Of a stretch of 64,000 nucleotides of DNA, positions 24,555-37,156 are shown piece by piece. The notes beneath the pieces are model-generated. The model ran no database searches, was not told the DNA's origin, and worked only from the letters and a program-made list of their open reading frames with translations. Origin of the DNA: Zonotrichia leucophrys gambelii (lineage: Eukaryota > Chordata > Aves > Passeriformes > Passerellidae); assembly GCF_028769735.1 (NCBI RefSeq), contig NC_088171.1, positions 95,173,412 through 95,237,411 on the forward strand, read 5' to 3'. The position numbers and the translations under genes are program-made. Within the stretch, counting starts at the first letter, position 1, and each line of letters starts with the position of its first letter.

Positions 24555-25157
24555 ACTCTTTTTGGTAGTACAAAGGCAGCTTTACAAAAATGGCCAGTAG
24601 TCACTACCACAGTGAAATTTGTTACAACGTGATTCCCTGTAAATTGACACCTGCAGGCAGGCATCCACTGTAAGAGACAAACTGCTCCTCCAAATCACTC
24701 AGCACAGACAGATGTCTCAGTACAGCTTGAGCACATTCCAGTGTTGCCCCATAATCTTGATTACTTGTTTCCAGGACATACCCAGGAATAAGAATCTTAA
24801 ATTGGCTGGAAGTTCTGCCACTGCTGTGGCCACTTAAACTGCTGAGGGTAAATCATTCCTCTTCATTTACAGGAAAAGTAGATCAATGCAGCAAACTGAA
24901 GTGATACAGAGGGATGAAGACGCAGTTCAGGACTGCTGACCAGTTAAGGAATAGTCTGTTCATATAAAGTAAGCATTTAGAGAAGTATTTTTGGTGTATC
25001 ATGTTCTTTGTCAAGTGGAACTGCCCCTTTCCCTCTCCTCCATCAGAGCAGTGGAGTGTTGGTAGAAAAGGGGAGCCATGTTATACTTGGTAATTGATGA
25101 CATTTTGCAAGAAAATTCAGACTTCTGATCCATAAACCAGAAAGTGAGGTGTCTAAC

Positions 25158-25227
25158 TTAGTCCTTCAGTTGGGAAACTTCATAGAGGTATGCACCAAGC
25201 ATCTTCACCCCCTGGATGTAGTTGTAC
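25158..25227 (-). CDS. CNDP2: CNDP2 last coding exon
   Basis: 70 bp. The acceptor is CTTCTTTGCAG at 25228. It completes the Arg codon and encodes [19 protein letters not shown], then LKD and TAA at 25160-25158. The C-terminus QLKD is that of CNDP2. It is too short to be found as an open frame by length. Confidence 0.96.
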
Positions 25228-28200
25228 CTGCAAAGAAGAGTTTCCTTTAGCAGTGTCTCCACTGAGCTTTATTTCTAGCAGATGTCCCATTTGCAAAGCC
25301 ACACATCAGTCCCATGCACATGACAAACTCTATGGGAATTGCTGCTGCAGGCAACAGGCACTACTGCCCAAACCCTACATGCTCCCTGGCATAACAAACA
25401 CCACCCTTTGGGGAGAGGGTAGCCGAGCTGAGAGACCAAAGTATAAAACCTACTTCTGGTTTCAAGAGTATCAATGTAGAAATGAAAACTCAGCTACAAA
25501 CTAGTTACCCAACCAGTCAGTCATTCTCTCCCGGGGATGATGGCACTTTGCCATCCAGAGAATTAAACAAAAGCAAGAGCTCAGTTCTGGGTGTTTTTCA
25601 TAATAGATGCCAAGACACCCCAGCACAGGAATAGATATTCTCTTACCTATTTAGTTTTTCATTTTGAGAGTGAGCACCATCATCTGCAGCTCCAACAGGA
25701 AGCAGCATGACATTCTTGCCTGTGGCTTCTTGAAAAGTAAGGGTAACAGGAATGCTTCCTCCCTCCCTTGTCAGGTCTGGTTCAACTCCAAACACTAGAA
25801 AAGCAATACTCTAGTCAGCTTGAAGTGTATTTTGTCCCACAAATCCTCACTTAAGCCATCATGTTCCCCTCTGCACCAGGTGCTGGCCAAATCAGCCAAA
25901 CTGCAAAGGCCACAAAACTGTGGAGCTTCTCCCCACAGATGTAGCACTGGAATATTGTCACTGTCAGTCACACACCAAGAATTCATCTGAAGGCCTGTCT
26001 GTACTCCAACACAAGTTAAAGTTGTTCTACCTGCCCAATACAATCTAGATAAACTGATTAAAGAGGGGTGCTGTGACCAAACTTCACTGAATTTGGCTTA
26101 GCAAATGATCTGAACCAACAGTCTCATCCCTATGCAAAAGTACCACCACATCAACAAACTTGTCCCAGAACAGTATACATGAATGTGATATCCATTATCT
26201 CTCCTGCCTGTATTTAAATTTCTGTTTAAGGTTGCACATGACATGCTTCCTCACTCAGTGTGCCAAAGTTATTAAACATGAGAGCAGAACAGTTAATATT
26301 CAGCAAACATGACCTCCTCAGTGTTTTTTGAGGTGCTGGAACAAGAGACTTTTAATCCTACCAGTGCTAAGAGAAAAACCCACTGACCTGTCTTCATGGC
26401 CCTCCTACCAGCCATGTAGTGGGGGTGGTTGAAGTCTGACACCCAGGGCTTTCCACCATGGCCTAAGTACACTTTGAATTTGTTGGGACTCCGCAGCTCT
26501 GCAAACTTTTTGTTCAAGTAGTCTTCAACCTGTAAGAAAGATTGAATGATCTTATCTACTGTTAGCATTTGTATGAGCACTGGCAGAGCTCATATTCTAA
26601 AAGCATCTTAGGGACTTGCAGATCACTACAACTGTGCAGCAATACTTTTCCTATTGCTCTTATCTTGAAGTATTCCAATGATTCTCTGCTCTGAACCAGA
26701 ATATCTTCTTTAGGCAAATTAACAGCACATTGTAGAACAATTAGGCAGTATGTCAAACTGCTGCTCTTGAATATGCATTTCTGGCAGTCTAAGTGCCCCA
26801 CAATTAGGCTACCATTTATTCCTAAGCCCTTTTGAGTTCAGAGAAACTGGGTAATCAGACCACTACAGTGCACTGGGGCACCACAGGATTCCCTCAGTTA
26901 TCTCATGTTGAGGTGCAGTTCAGGGAAGATAGTGGGAAAGCAAATGAACCTGCTTTAGAAAACAGACAAACTCTTCCCCCAAGGCAAGGTGAACAGAAGT
27001 TTAGAGACACTTGTTTGGTTAGCAGCAATCCATCTCAACATACATTCTTTGTGACTTCTTCAGGAGTCATGTTTGGCACAAGCCTGATTGAGAATTTGCC
27101 AATCACTTTCCTAGGAATCACAGTCTTGGCACCAGAGGCTGAGAAGGCTCCTTCAATCCCATGGAGAGACAAGGATGGGAATCTCCACCTGTGCATAAGG
27201 ATCTCTCTCTGCAGAAGCAAAGAGAAAAATGCAAGGTTACATGAAGTTTGACAGAGTTCCTTAAATTAATGATTTCATCAACCTAATAAAGAACTTGCAA
27301 GAAATAGTGCCTTTTCCCATGCAGAAATGCAGGTCACTGAAGATCACTCAGAAGCTGTTACTCCCATTAAGCACACATTTTGTTAACACAGTTGGGCTCT
27401 GTGCACCTTAAGAGATTCAGCAGTTCTAGTCTGGCTCTCTTAGCTCTGTGGAACTTAGGGGACACAACCAGTCTGCTTCTGATAAGGACACAAGCAGCAT
27501 TTATAAGGTGCTCAAGCACAGTTTGTAGGGAATATTGAAAGCTTTAATTCCCTCTGCCTCAGGACAGGCAGATGCCTTCATCACCAAGACACTGCTTAAG
27601 TTCACATTTTCTGAAAACCTCACCACTGCTCAAACTAAGGATATAAAGAAAAGCACGCTGTAAGCATCTGCTGTATTAAAAAGCCTGAACTGCAGGCTGA
27701 TTAAACTGACCACCACTGCCTTCCAGGTACATTTCCTGCATTTCCTCTGTTACCTTGAGCACAGCCGTTCAGTACACTGGATCCTAAACTCAGTGCAGTT
27801 GTTGAGTTGCCCTGAGCAGACACAGGTGCAGTGTCTGCAGCATGAGCTTCACTGCAGAAATGCAGGAGACTCAAATGTTGTGTCCTTTATGTCACAAGTT
27901 TTTTTTTTTTCCAGGTACAACCTGCCTCCAACCTTCCCTCAAAGCAAATCTAACTGTCACAGTTCAAATCTTTCAAGCACATTTGCTTCTTATCTGGAAG
28001 TTACAGTCATCTTTTCCTAGCCCTAAAGCCCTTCTTGCATGTATACAGCTTAGAAGTCCCTTAGCTGGAATTTCTGTTGAGCCAAGACTGAAGAGCTTCA
28101 GTTCAGTATCACAAGAACATCTTGCCAGCATCTCCTTATATCCAAGCTATAATTCATCCATTACTTTAAAGGACAAGGCTAAGCAAGGAAGCTTGTGTGC

Positions 28201-31200
28201 TCCCAGTTGATATAAACCTGAACATGTAAAGACAAGGCTGAGGATATAAATTGTTACTTATTCCTATTTGAGTTAAGTTTGAAGTCTCCTGACAGTACTA
28301 GGACAGAAGACAGACCTGCACATGTAAACTTGCCTTTTACAACACTTGTGTCTGCTTTTTATGACAGGAGATGTATTTACATTTAGGGTTTTAAAATTAG
28401 TATGTAATACCTGTACCTTGTAAGAGTCAGTGCTGTTAAAAGCATTCATTTGGAGAGCTCCCAGGATGCAGATTTAGCTTTAAACATGAGTTTATGGAGC
28501 TTGAGATTGTTCAAAGATTTGGGCTGCCTAGCTCATGACTACAAAACAGTCCTTGTTTGCCAGGTCTAGGAACATGTTCAGAATGCCAGCCTTGAATTCA
28601 GCAAAGCTGGGTTTCAAGCTCTTTTCTCACCTTAGGAGCCATCATCTCTGAGCTTTATTTCTAATAACCCACTGAACTTCCTACAGATGTAGGAAATCAG
28701 ATGCTTTGAGTAGATTGTCACCTGACCTCTGGAAAGTTGCCAACATTCTTATCTAGCATTAAGAGAACAGCATTAAAGTTCTGTACAAGTTTCAAATACT
28801 ATTTATACAGAGTAAGGAGCAAACTCAGAGTTGTTAAACATGGGATAACCTAGAATAAGTTTTCAAGCACCTAACACTAGCAGTTCCTCTGCAAAGTGTT
28901 AAGCATGCAGTCAACCATACAGTAAGCAACATTATCTTCAAGGCATTCTCACCATTTTGAAGACATCAGATGAATCCTCTGCCTAATAAATTACTTAACA
29001 CACACACATCCACAAGTTTGTTTCTGGTCTCCTACTAACACAGACAGCTTCATCTAGACAGGGCAGAGAAGAAGTGCAGCACACCTTTGCATCATGCAGA
29101 AGTCTTGTTGCTCCTACATCTTTTGCATATTCTGTCAGGTCAAAATCAATCTTCTCATATAATGCCAGCTCCTCATCAGTAACAGGGGCCACAGCTTCAT
29201 TAACACCTGGGATGAGGATTTTCCCTTTCTTGTCTACAAGAGAACCTGTAAACAAGAAGCACCTAATATCAGTATTCAACCAGAAGATACAAGATGTCAT
29301 TGCTGGGAACACTTTTCTTGGGAAACTGAAGTCTGGGCCTTCTGAAAACTCTGCAAATGCAATGAAATTTAGACTTCTATTTTCCAGAGCATGCACCACT
29401 GAACATGGAAGACACTTAAAAGGATTTGCCTGTATCCAAAATGTACACTTGCTTGCTACTCTATTTAACTCTACGGCTACATTTCACTGGCTGTCTGAAG
29501 GTAGGATCCCCAAAGAGTTCAGTATCATACCCACAGCAGAAATTGAGAAGACAGCTGATCTAATTAACATGCAAATTTACAGCAAGGTTTTAGGGAAAGC
29601 TAAGAGTAAACAGACAAGTTCTTGGCAAGACCTTCACCATGTTTCTGTATCTAAGGCAGTAGTTTTGCATTCCTGGCAAGCACCAATTCACTGGTCACTG
29701 CTTTGCCACTGCAAATTCAGTCATGCTTGGATGGTTCTTGCTCCCATTTTAAATGCATTCAGTGAAACCTGTGTTTTCTTACCCATCAGAGCAATGAGAT
29801 CTGTCATGGCCTCATGGACCGAACCACCATAAACTCCGGAGTGAAGGTCTTTGTCACAACATTCCACCTGATTGAAGTGAACGAAGATTCAGCATGGAGA
29901 TTTTGCCATGTAGGGAGGAAACTACAACAGCCAAAGCCCAGCTAGAACTCGATCTGGCCAAGGGTCAAGGAGTGTCCCCATCATATGTTCAAAGCAGAGG
30001 GCAGTATAGTGTCAGGGGATGAGAAAAAGGCAGAGGTATTTAATGTCATCTTTGCCTCAGTCTCCAATATCAAGATCAGTTGTCCTCAGGATGCCCTGCT
30101 CCCTGAGCTGGAAGTTGGTGATGGGGAGATGAGGGAAGCCCGTGATCCATGAGGACATGGTTAATGACCTACTATGTCAATTAGCCACCCACAAGTCTAT
30201 GGGCCCAGATGGGATGCATCCCACCCCAAAGTATTGAGGGAACTGGTAAAAACTTGTCAAACCACTCTCAATCATCTACCACGAGTTCTGGTTAATTGGA
30301 GATATTCCAGCTGACTGGAAAGCACAAATGTGACACCCATCTAGAAGAAGGATGTATGTGGATGATATCTATGCTGAGACAATCCTTCAGTGAAAGTGCT
30401 GGTTTATCTTGCTTCACACATCTGAAAGCTATCCCACCCACCCAAGTATCAGATAGAATAGCAAGAGAAGGATGTTTAGACTAATAGGAAAAAACATTCC
30501 ACATAAATAGCCAATTTCTTTCCTGAAAAAAGCTACGGATATTAAAAGGTTTGCACTACCACTCTTCTCCTGTGGAAAATTCAGTTTAATAATAATGGAT
30601 TTGCAGTGCATTTCAGCACTTACCTCTATGAAGTAGTAGCAGATACCTCTCAAACCGTAAGTGATACAAGGCTTCTTCTTGCCTAGCCAGTAGTTGTCAG
30701 AAATGCAAACATAATCCACATCTTTAAAGAAAGCATCTCGCTGAGCAAAAATCAGTTCATCAAGGCCTTCAGATCCTGATTCTTCCATACCCTCTAGGCA
30801 AAACCTAATATTTACTGGAAACTCCTTTGAAATGAAAAACAAGAACAGATTAAGCATGTGAGAACACTTGACTCCTTCAGTGATCTGTAATTTTCATCTG
30901 TTGCATTCAAAGCAGAAAAATGGACATGGCTAAAATAACTCCAGAGGAATTTGTAAATTATACACAAACTGGTTTCAAGTTTGGATTGTGCTTATGTTGA
31001 GGGCACTTACACCACCCTTCACTTGATGGAATACAAACTCTTCAAAAAAGTATTAAAAACTGCCCCCCAAACCCTGTAAGCATGGGAACACAGCAGAAAT
31101 CTGTTGCCAAAGGGAAGCCACCAGGCTAGGAAAACTAACAAACCACAGGAATTGCATGCCACAGTAGGAACAGAGCTACCCTGTCTATCCAGTCTAGCAT

Positions 31201-34200
31201 ATTCTATAAACCTAGATAGCAGCTGAGAACTGGTTATTCCTCTCAAAAGCAATAGGAACTTGTCTTGCAAGATTAAGAAAACACTCTGAGCTATTTGTGA
31301 TTGCACATTTTCTTTAACAGAAATATGCAAAGCTCCCAATTTTAGTGCTACTAAGTTAACCTCCTCTTAGAGCTCAGTGGCAGTGAGGCATTGTCTTGAT
31401 AAAGGCCAAAGTAATTTGACATCCTTACATGACAGTGACCTCATTTGATTATTCCCCCTGATCCACATGCTTGCATATGTATTTTCCTTCCTACATATTT
31501 CATTAAAGGAAAATTGTTAGAAGTGCAGCCTAAGCATCTACAGGACTAACTTGTCAGCAAGTCACCTTAACTCTACTAGGAAATCAGGAAATTTACAGGA
31601 CTATTGCATCATTCCTCCAATCAGCTGAATAAGCAGACTTCCCTCACAAGGGTTTGTGGCTTGGATAACATTTATTGCTAGACACAGCTGTGTGTGAAAA
31701 AGCAGAATATGTTTTGGGCACATACCTGGTTAGTTTGTTGATAAGCCTCCAAGGCATTCAGCCAGGCAAGCACTGGACCTTTGTCATCTGTTGATCCTCT
31801 CCCATACAACTTTCCTGTAGAAACAAGATAGAAATTAACCAGTGAGGAAAAAATTACTATGAAGTTTCATCTCTTGCCTAGATGAGAACATTTGGTTTTG
31901 GGTAACCCTTTTTTCCCTGCTTAATGAATAATTTCTGATTCTTCATAAGTAGCAGTCTTACATCCTGCTTCACATACCCTTTCAAGTAGGATGGATACAG
32001 GACTGCAATAGTTCTCCCACTCAGAGAGCTTCCCCACCTCTTCCCTCAGCTGCTCCCTTAATAGGAATTTATTATAACCCAGAAGACAGTTGCCTTAGTT
32101 TACATAATACAAATTTCTACAAACATCTCAGTGTATAGAAACAAGTTTTCTGCTTTTAACAGAAATCTATCAAGTATTATCTTCAGTAATTCTTTGTTTG
32201 AAGAGTAAAAATTCAGTGGCTAGTTACAAATCACTTCTCTGGATTCTCCAGATAAAAGTGGATCTTGCCAGAAAGGAATTTAGTCAAAGATGAGTTCCAC
32301 AGGCCACAGGAAATTCTGAGGAAATGTAGTACACAGGATCATAGCAGAGGCAGCTATCAGTGTAACTCAGAGCTGTGGCTACATTCCCTCAGTGCTCCAC
32401 ATAACCAGTGACAGAACAGGCCAGACAGCTTGCAAAGGTAAAGAGCCATTGGAGAATGTCTCCTGCATGGCCAGGCTCCACAAAGACAAGCCACAGCCTG
32501 AGGCAAGTCTAGGTCTTGCTAGGAGATGAGATAACTCAGTTTAGTAACTTGGATTCTGCTGCCTATGAGTAAGTGCCCAAGCAGGAGTACTAGTTGCACA
32601 GCTACTCCTTTCTCTGGCAATCATTAATGCTTGTGGAACAAGAGTGGTTAATGTCCTCCAATTGAGCTGACCTTTAACACTGACAAAGTGAAACAAGAAG
32701 CTGTCAGCAGCACCAGCTTTTAATAGAAAATGGAGTTTTAAGTCCTCTTGACTGCTGGCAATGTTGTTTCAACAGGAGATACTGCATCATTTCTTCATCC
32801 CCATTTATAGGAGAGGGACAAATTTTGGGGCACTAGCTCTGCAAAAGAGCTTCTGCAGTACTCATAGCAGAGCAGTTAAACACAAGGCAACCCAGAGAGG
32901 CTGCTGTGTCACTCCTGTCTCCAGGCTTAAAGAAGTTGTGTTGTGTATTTTTTCTCAGTAATGCTTCAAAATTCCTGCTGTCTGACATGACCTTACAGGC
33001 TTCAAGCTGTGAACAAGAAATTAGTTCTAAAAAGTTCTCTGGCAACAAGCTGGCACCATGGAAGGCAGCAGTTAAGATTGTGCTGTAGCTACAAGAAAGA
33101 AAACATGCAAATTACAGCCTAGACTATCAGAAAAGGAAACAATCCCAGGAGTAGCTGAGATTTTGTAGCTAGACTTTACCATTTCTCCACCTGCACATTT
33201 TTACCTCAACAGTACTAAATAAACACCCATACCACTTCTAACTCCCCTTCCCCCTTTCAATCAATAGCACATCTTTGGAGCAATTGTGGAATACCACACT
33301 TGTTACAGAAGTGTTCATCAGTTTGTGAAGCCCACTGCTCTTACCATCTCTTTCTACCAGAGTGAAGGGCTCACTGTCCCAGCCATCCTCTAGGGCAGCT
33401 GGCTGAACATCCAGGTGACCATACACACACACTGTCTTCTTGCGTGGATCGGTGCCCAGTGTTCCCAGAACAATTGGCGGTAGGGGGATCTCTGATCCAT
33501 CAGGCAGCTAGAAACAGGAAGGCAGAAGTTTTAATAAAATGTGGAATGCCAGAGTTTTAATCAGATATTTGAATTACCTTAAAACCTATAGAGGTTATGC
33601 GAGTAGATGCACAGACAACTAAACTAATCTACTTCAACCAACTGCCAGAAGCAGGGTGCCAAAGAAGGCCTGGTGGCACCATGCCAATTAGTTTCCTGAC
33701 AAGTCCCAGTAACAGCCAAAATGTTCCAAGCCACTTAGAACTGTTAGCTTTAAACTACCAATCCTACATCAGATTTTAGCAGAGCAAGCTGACTGCATGC
33801 CAAACTGCTGTATCTAATGCTGACCTAAGCATAAGTGATAAACTCCATTCAATATTGCTTGTCACTGCACTTTCATCTGTCCACAGTACAGCTCTCAGGA
33901 CAAAAATTCCCTGACAGTGGTAAGGCTGGGTGTAACACGTGCCTACACCCAAATAAGACCAGCATAACAGACATATTTCTTTGTACCAGCCCAGATTGTT
34001 ACACTAAGGACAGGGTAGTGCTGATGAACTCAGTTCAGGAGTTCAAGAGTTGAACTTAGCTTAATCCCTTGGAATACCCCATAAGCAATTATCACAAGCT
34101 ATTCCCAGTCAGCAAGTATTTCCCTTTCTGTGAACATGTACTTCTACACACTGTTCAGCAGATGCAAGATCAGCTTTGACTTTTTGCTTATATGGGTTCC

Positions 34201-37119
34201 AAGCTCCAGATTTTTATCAAGAGGTTACATGGTCCTTGGCCAGATGCAGATCTTCATGACTAAAGCCCTACTGCAAGAATTTACAGTAATCAACACAACA
34301 AATTGCTGTGCAGCAGTAAACCAACTTTGATCTGACAAGTTCAGTTGCTTTACATTGTCCCTCACAGATATAGCAGCAACACATAATACATTGACTAGCT
34401 CTCTCTATACTTAATATCAAACACTGAAGGTAACTCTTGCAGATGAATTAAAGTTACCTAATAAAGATATATGTATAAAACTCTAAAGTCAGTTCTTGCT
34501 ACCAAAAAGTTACAGTGATGAAAAGAACAACTTTGTTTCTTAATTAACTGAAATGCTTTTGATGGGCTTTTAGGTTGTAGGTAGTAGCAGAGCTAGAATT
34601 AACCTACGGATTCCCTCCCAAGTCAGCTGTTTTCCTGCTGGAACCTGTAGCTACAAACAAGTGTAATTCAGTTGCCCAAAGCAAAAAAACTGCTCAGAAG
34701 GTTCCTATAAACATAGATCTCACTCAGCAGTCTTTCACACCAATTACAAGGACAATCTTCTAAAACTAGTAAACATTCCAGTACAAGGTTTTTAACACCA
34801 CTATCCAAATCCTAGTCTCAAAATTTTGGTATGGGTCTTGCTATGAGGGAGGTAGTAGCTAGGCACTTCAGAGGAGAAGCATACCAAGTGGGTATTTCCC
34901 TAGGATGAGAGTATCATTATCATTCTTATAGGCACATACATTTCTCAGGGGGGGGAAAAAAGCAGTCTGGACGACTAAAAATGAGGAGGGAAGTAATTCT
35001 TTTAATGATACTTTTGTATCTAGTAAGGGAGCAAAGCAACCCTGTGACAAATGTAACACTTCTGAAAGAGTCCAGAAGTTCTCTGGCAGACTTACTGAAA
35101 CTTCAGGGAGTATCTTTATAGTCTATGGGTCTAAGGACCAATAGCACCCCGCTGTTTAAATGTCTAACATTTCTGTTCGCAGGTGCTCTATTCATGTTCA
35201 GTTCAAAAGGTATTGAAAACACATTTAATACAGTCCAAAATTTAATTCAACATCTTTAATTAGGTCCCAACTATAAAGAAAGGTTTTTAACATAACATTC
35301 AGACTGTGTGGCAGCAAAGACATTACCCTACACCCCAACAGGCTACTGCCTTTCCAGGCCACTGCCCACAGGACCTTTGTGTGGTGATCCCAACTCAGAA
35401 GCCCATCAGGCACCAAGGAATTAGGTACCCCCAAAGATAACCTGAATGGCCCAAAGCCTGTGCCATGCTATGCTGCACACACAGCTTCACCTTCTTGCCT
35501 GTACTGTGCTGGGCACATCCCTGGACTGCAGGATAAACCGAGCCACTTCACTGTAACCTGAAGGCAGCTCCCACTGGGCACTGGGGATTCCATCACCTGC
35601 ATGTCCTTGACTTAATCTAAAAGTGCATCAAGAAATTCTCACACAAAATCCCTTCTGTCAGTGGAACTGAACAGCTTGAATAAATAAAATGGAAAAAAAT
35701 TCCATGCATGGGTTCTGCACAGTATGTTGGATGCCTGCTAGATGCTGCACAGCTTGGAGATTCCAGTATCTGCAGGGACATAAGAATGTCCACATTATCA
35801 TCTTTCTTTACAATGATAAGTCCAATAACCAGCCTTCCAATGGAGTCTAGGTGCCTTTCATATTGGGAAACCAGCACTTCCTTATGCACAACACCTTATG
35901 TCCTAAAGAGATTTTTTTTTTCCTACTAGGCTGCCATGGAGATGCTCACGTACCTTTTGTTTGCCAATATCCATGAGTTTGGTTGTGCCTCCCAGTCGCT
36001 CAATCTCCTTGGCAGCAACCTCCATCATGCGCTTGATTTCGCCCCTCTTCTCTGGCCATGCTGACACACTCTGGATGGCCACCCACTCTGCCAGGTGCTG
36101 CAGAGATGCAAGAGCTACAGGTTTTACTGCACAACAGGCACCATGCAAATACCACCCCACACCTCGGAATTCACCAAACTGGTTTAAGCCAAGCTCAAAT
36201 TGAGGCAAATCAGCTCTGTCCTCTGCTCAAAGAAGAACTTGTAACCAATAATATTACTCTCAGGAAGTTCTCTAAAACCTCACTCGCCTAGAGCTGTCCC
36301 TGCTGCATAGGACAAAGTCTACAGAGACATCAAATAAGCTTAAGAGTATCACAGCTTGTGCCTATTGTGTCCTTTCAGTTCTTTAAGTATCCAGAAGCAG
36401 CTAAAGTCCTCTGGGCCTCTCAAAAAGGCCACTTTAGCTTTTTCTCTCTGCATGAGTTCAGCAAGAACAACTGGCAGAAATCAAGCTGAACACTTGGTAC
36501 AGTTCATGCCTCAGTTCACAGTGCTATGCCACCGATTCCTTCATGGATGAAAGGGATTACAATACAACCTAAACTAGCAGCAAACTAAACAGCAGGTCAA
36601 GCAGCAAAGTATCTCTTTGGAGAGGGCAACCTCTCCCTCTGTACCCCAGTATAAATTGTTTTGTACAAGAAAGCTTTGTTCCAGCCTCATTTGTAATATA
36701 TTTCATCTCCCATCTCCAAAGAGAAGAAACTATAAACCTAGTTTGGCATTCAGAACCAGTGTCAGCTTCCTGTACCTCTAAATAGGTCACCAGTTGCACT
36801 ATACACTAATAGATCATTTCCTAATAAACTTACCATGGACATTAAGGTTTTTGAACAGAACTACACCTAAATTTAAGAAATAGGTTTTTGGCGTGACTCA
36901 GATCCCTCACACTTGCTGCCTGCTCTCCCCTCTCTCCCAATACTTGACATTATTACTGGGCATATCATAAAGATGTAACAACAAGTTTGAAGCTGACCAC
37001 ATAACTTCTAATATCCCATAGCTGCCCATGCTGCAGGAAAAAACTGAAAAAAATTTTACCTGAACATAGAGGTCCTGGTGTTCATCAATGTATTTGAAAA
37101 GGGTTTCAAGAGCAGACAT
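25158..37119 (-). CDS. CNDP2: CNDP2, cytosolic nonspecific dipeptidase, complete
   Basis: Cytosolic M20 metallopeptidase that hydrolyses Cys-Gly (in glutathione turnover) and a wide range of dipeptides. It is a dimer with two metal ions per subunit. Eleven coding exons, in transcript order: 37119-37060, 36097-35954, 33507-33345, 31814-31726, 30824-30624, 29867-29783, 29245-29085, 27208-27044, 26529-26388, 25794-25647, 25227-25158. They total 1428 bp, which is 475 codons plus TAA, the same length as human CNDP2. Every junction keeps frame with GT/AG. Family-critical residues all fall in place: His99 (GHLDVQP), Asp132 (STDDKGP), the Glu166-Glu167 pair (EGMEESGS), Asp195 (ISDN), His228 (KDLHSG, contributed across the dimer) and His445 ([10 protein letters not shown]). 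It starts [12 protein letters not shown] with no signal peptide, as expected for a cytosolic enzyme. Probable noncoding exon 1 lies at the CpG island near 39.8 kb. Confidence 0.98.
25647..25794 (-). CDS. CNDP2: CNDP2 coding exon 10
   Basis: 148 bp. The acceptor is GCTTTTCTAG and the donor is GTAAGA. It encodes [20 protein letters not shown] and, further on, [19 protein letters not shown]. The His in DDGAHSQ is the C-terminal metal ligand of the family. Confidence 0.97.
26388..26529 (-). CDS. CNDP2: CNDP2 coding exon 9
   Basis: 142 bp. The acceptor is TTTCTTACAG and the donor is GTCAGT. It encodes [18 protein letters not shown], then [20 protein letters not shown]. This is the end of the dimerisation (lid) domain and the return to the catalytic domain. 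Confidence 0.97.
27044..27208 (-). CDS. CNDP2: CNDP2 coding exon 8
   Basis: 165 bp, in phase 0 at both ends. The acceptor is GCTTCTGCAG and the donor is GTATGT. It encodes [20 protein letters not shown], then [14 protein letters not shown] and [19 protein letters not shown]. The Arg in SIRLVPN and the GAKTVIP loop are substrate-contact regions in the family. Confidence 0.97.
29085..29245 (-). CDS. CNDP2: CNDP2 coding exon 7
   Basis: 161 bp. The acceptor is CTTGTTTACAG and the donor is GTGTGC. It encodes [20 protein letters not shown] and, later, [20 protein letters not shown]. This is lid-domain sequence with no catalytic ligands. Confidence 0.97.
29783..29867 (-). CDS. CNDP2: CNDP2 coding exon 6
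   Basis: 85 bp. The acceptor is TTCACTTCAATCAG, which has a weak pyrimidine tract; the donor is GTAAGA. It encodes [20 protein letters not shown] and MTDLIALM plus one base. His228 in KDLHSG reaches into the partner subunit's active site in this family. A CR1 element begins within about 50 bases on the acceptor side. Confidence 0.96.
29920..30380 (+). mobile_element. CR1 LINE fragment (RT 5' region) in a CNDP2 intron, antisense to the gene
   Basis: Plus-strand sequence resembles the CR1 ORF2 segment that starts with an AAAGCCCAGCT..GATCTGGCCA block. It continues through a TTTGCCTCAGTC block, CACAAGTCTATGGGCCCAGA (peptide [14 protein letters not shown]) and an ATTCCAGCTGACTGGAAA block. Frame is broken in several places. 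It is inserted between CNDP2 coding exons 5 and 6. Confidence 0.85.
30624..30824 (-). CDS. CNDP2: CNDP2 coding exon 5
   Basis: 201 bp, in phase 0 at both ends. The acceptor is TTTTCATTTCAAAG and the donor is GTAAGT. It encodes [20 protein letters not shown], with the general base Glu166 and metal ligand Glu167, and later [19 protein letters not shown], with metal ligand Asp195. Confidence 0.98.
31726..31814 (-). CDS. CNDP2: CNDP2 coding exon 4
   Basis: 89 bp. The acceptor is TTGTTTCTACAG and the donor is GTATGT. It encodes [20 protein letters not shown] and LEAYQQTNQ. Asp132 in STDD bridges the two metal ions. Length and phase equal CNDP1 exon 5 at 1634-1722. Confidence 0.97.
33345..33507 (-). 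CDS. CNDP2: CNDP2 coding exon 3
   Basis: 163 bp. The acceptor is TCCTGTTTCTAG and the donor is GTAAGA. It encodes [20 protein letters not shown], then [20 protein letters not shown] and [10 protein letters not shown]. His99 in GHLDVQ is a metal ligand. Length and phase equal CNDP1 exon 4. Confidence 0.98.
35954..36097 (-). CDS. CNDP2: CNDP2 coding exon 2
   Basis: 144 bp, in phase 0 at both ends. The acceptor is CATCTCTGCAG and the donor is GTACGTGAG. It encodes [20 protein letters not shown], then [20 protein letters not shown] and LMDIGKQK. Length equals CNDP1 exon 3. Confidence 0.98.
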
Positions 37120-37156
37120 TTTTGGACTAGTTTTCAGAGCAGCGTTGCTGAAGATT
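37060..37156 (-). CDS. CNDP2: CNDP2 first coding exon (with 5' UTR end)
   Basis: The acceptor TTTTTCTGTCACAG at 37157 is followed by 37 bases of 5' UTR and then ATG at 37119. The coding part is [20 protein letters not shown], and the donor is GTAAAA. The start is chosen by alignment with the CNDP2 N-terminus ([14 protein letters not shown]). Confidence 0.96.

Noticed and set aside
29074..29832. 252-codon open frame on the plus strand
   Set aside because: It runs antisense through CNDP2 coding exons 6 and 7 and the intron between them. The minus-strand exons have clear homology and splice sites, so this is a shadow frame.
30296..30484. Short frame following IPADW-like sequence in a CNDP2 intron
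   Set aside because: Belongs to the broken CR1 reverse-transcriptase fragment inserted antisense to CNDP2.
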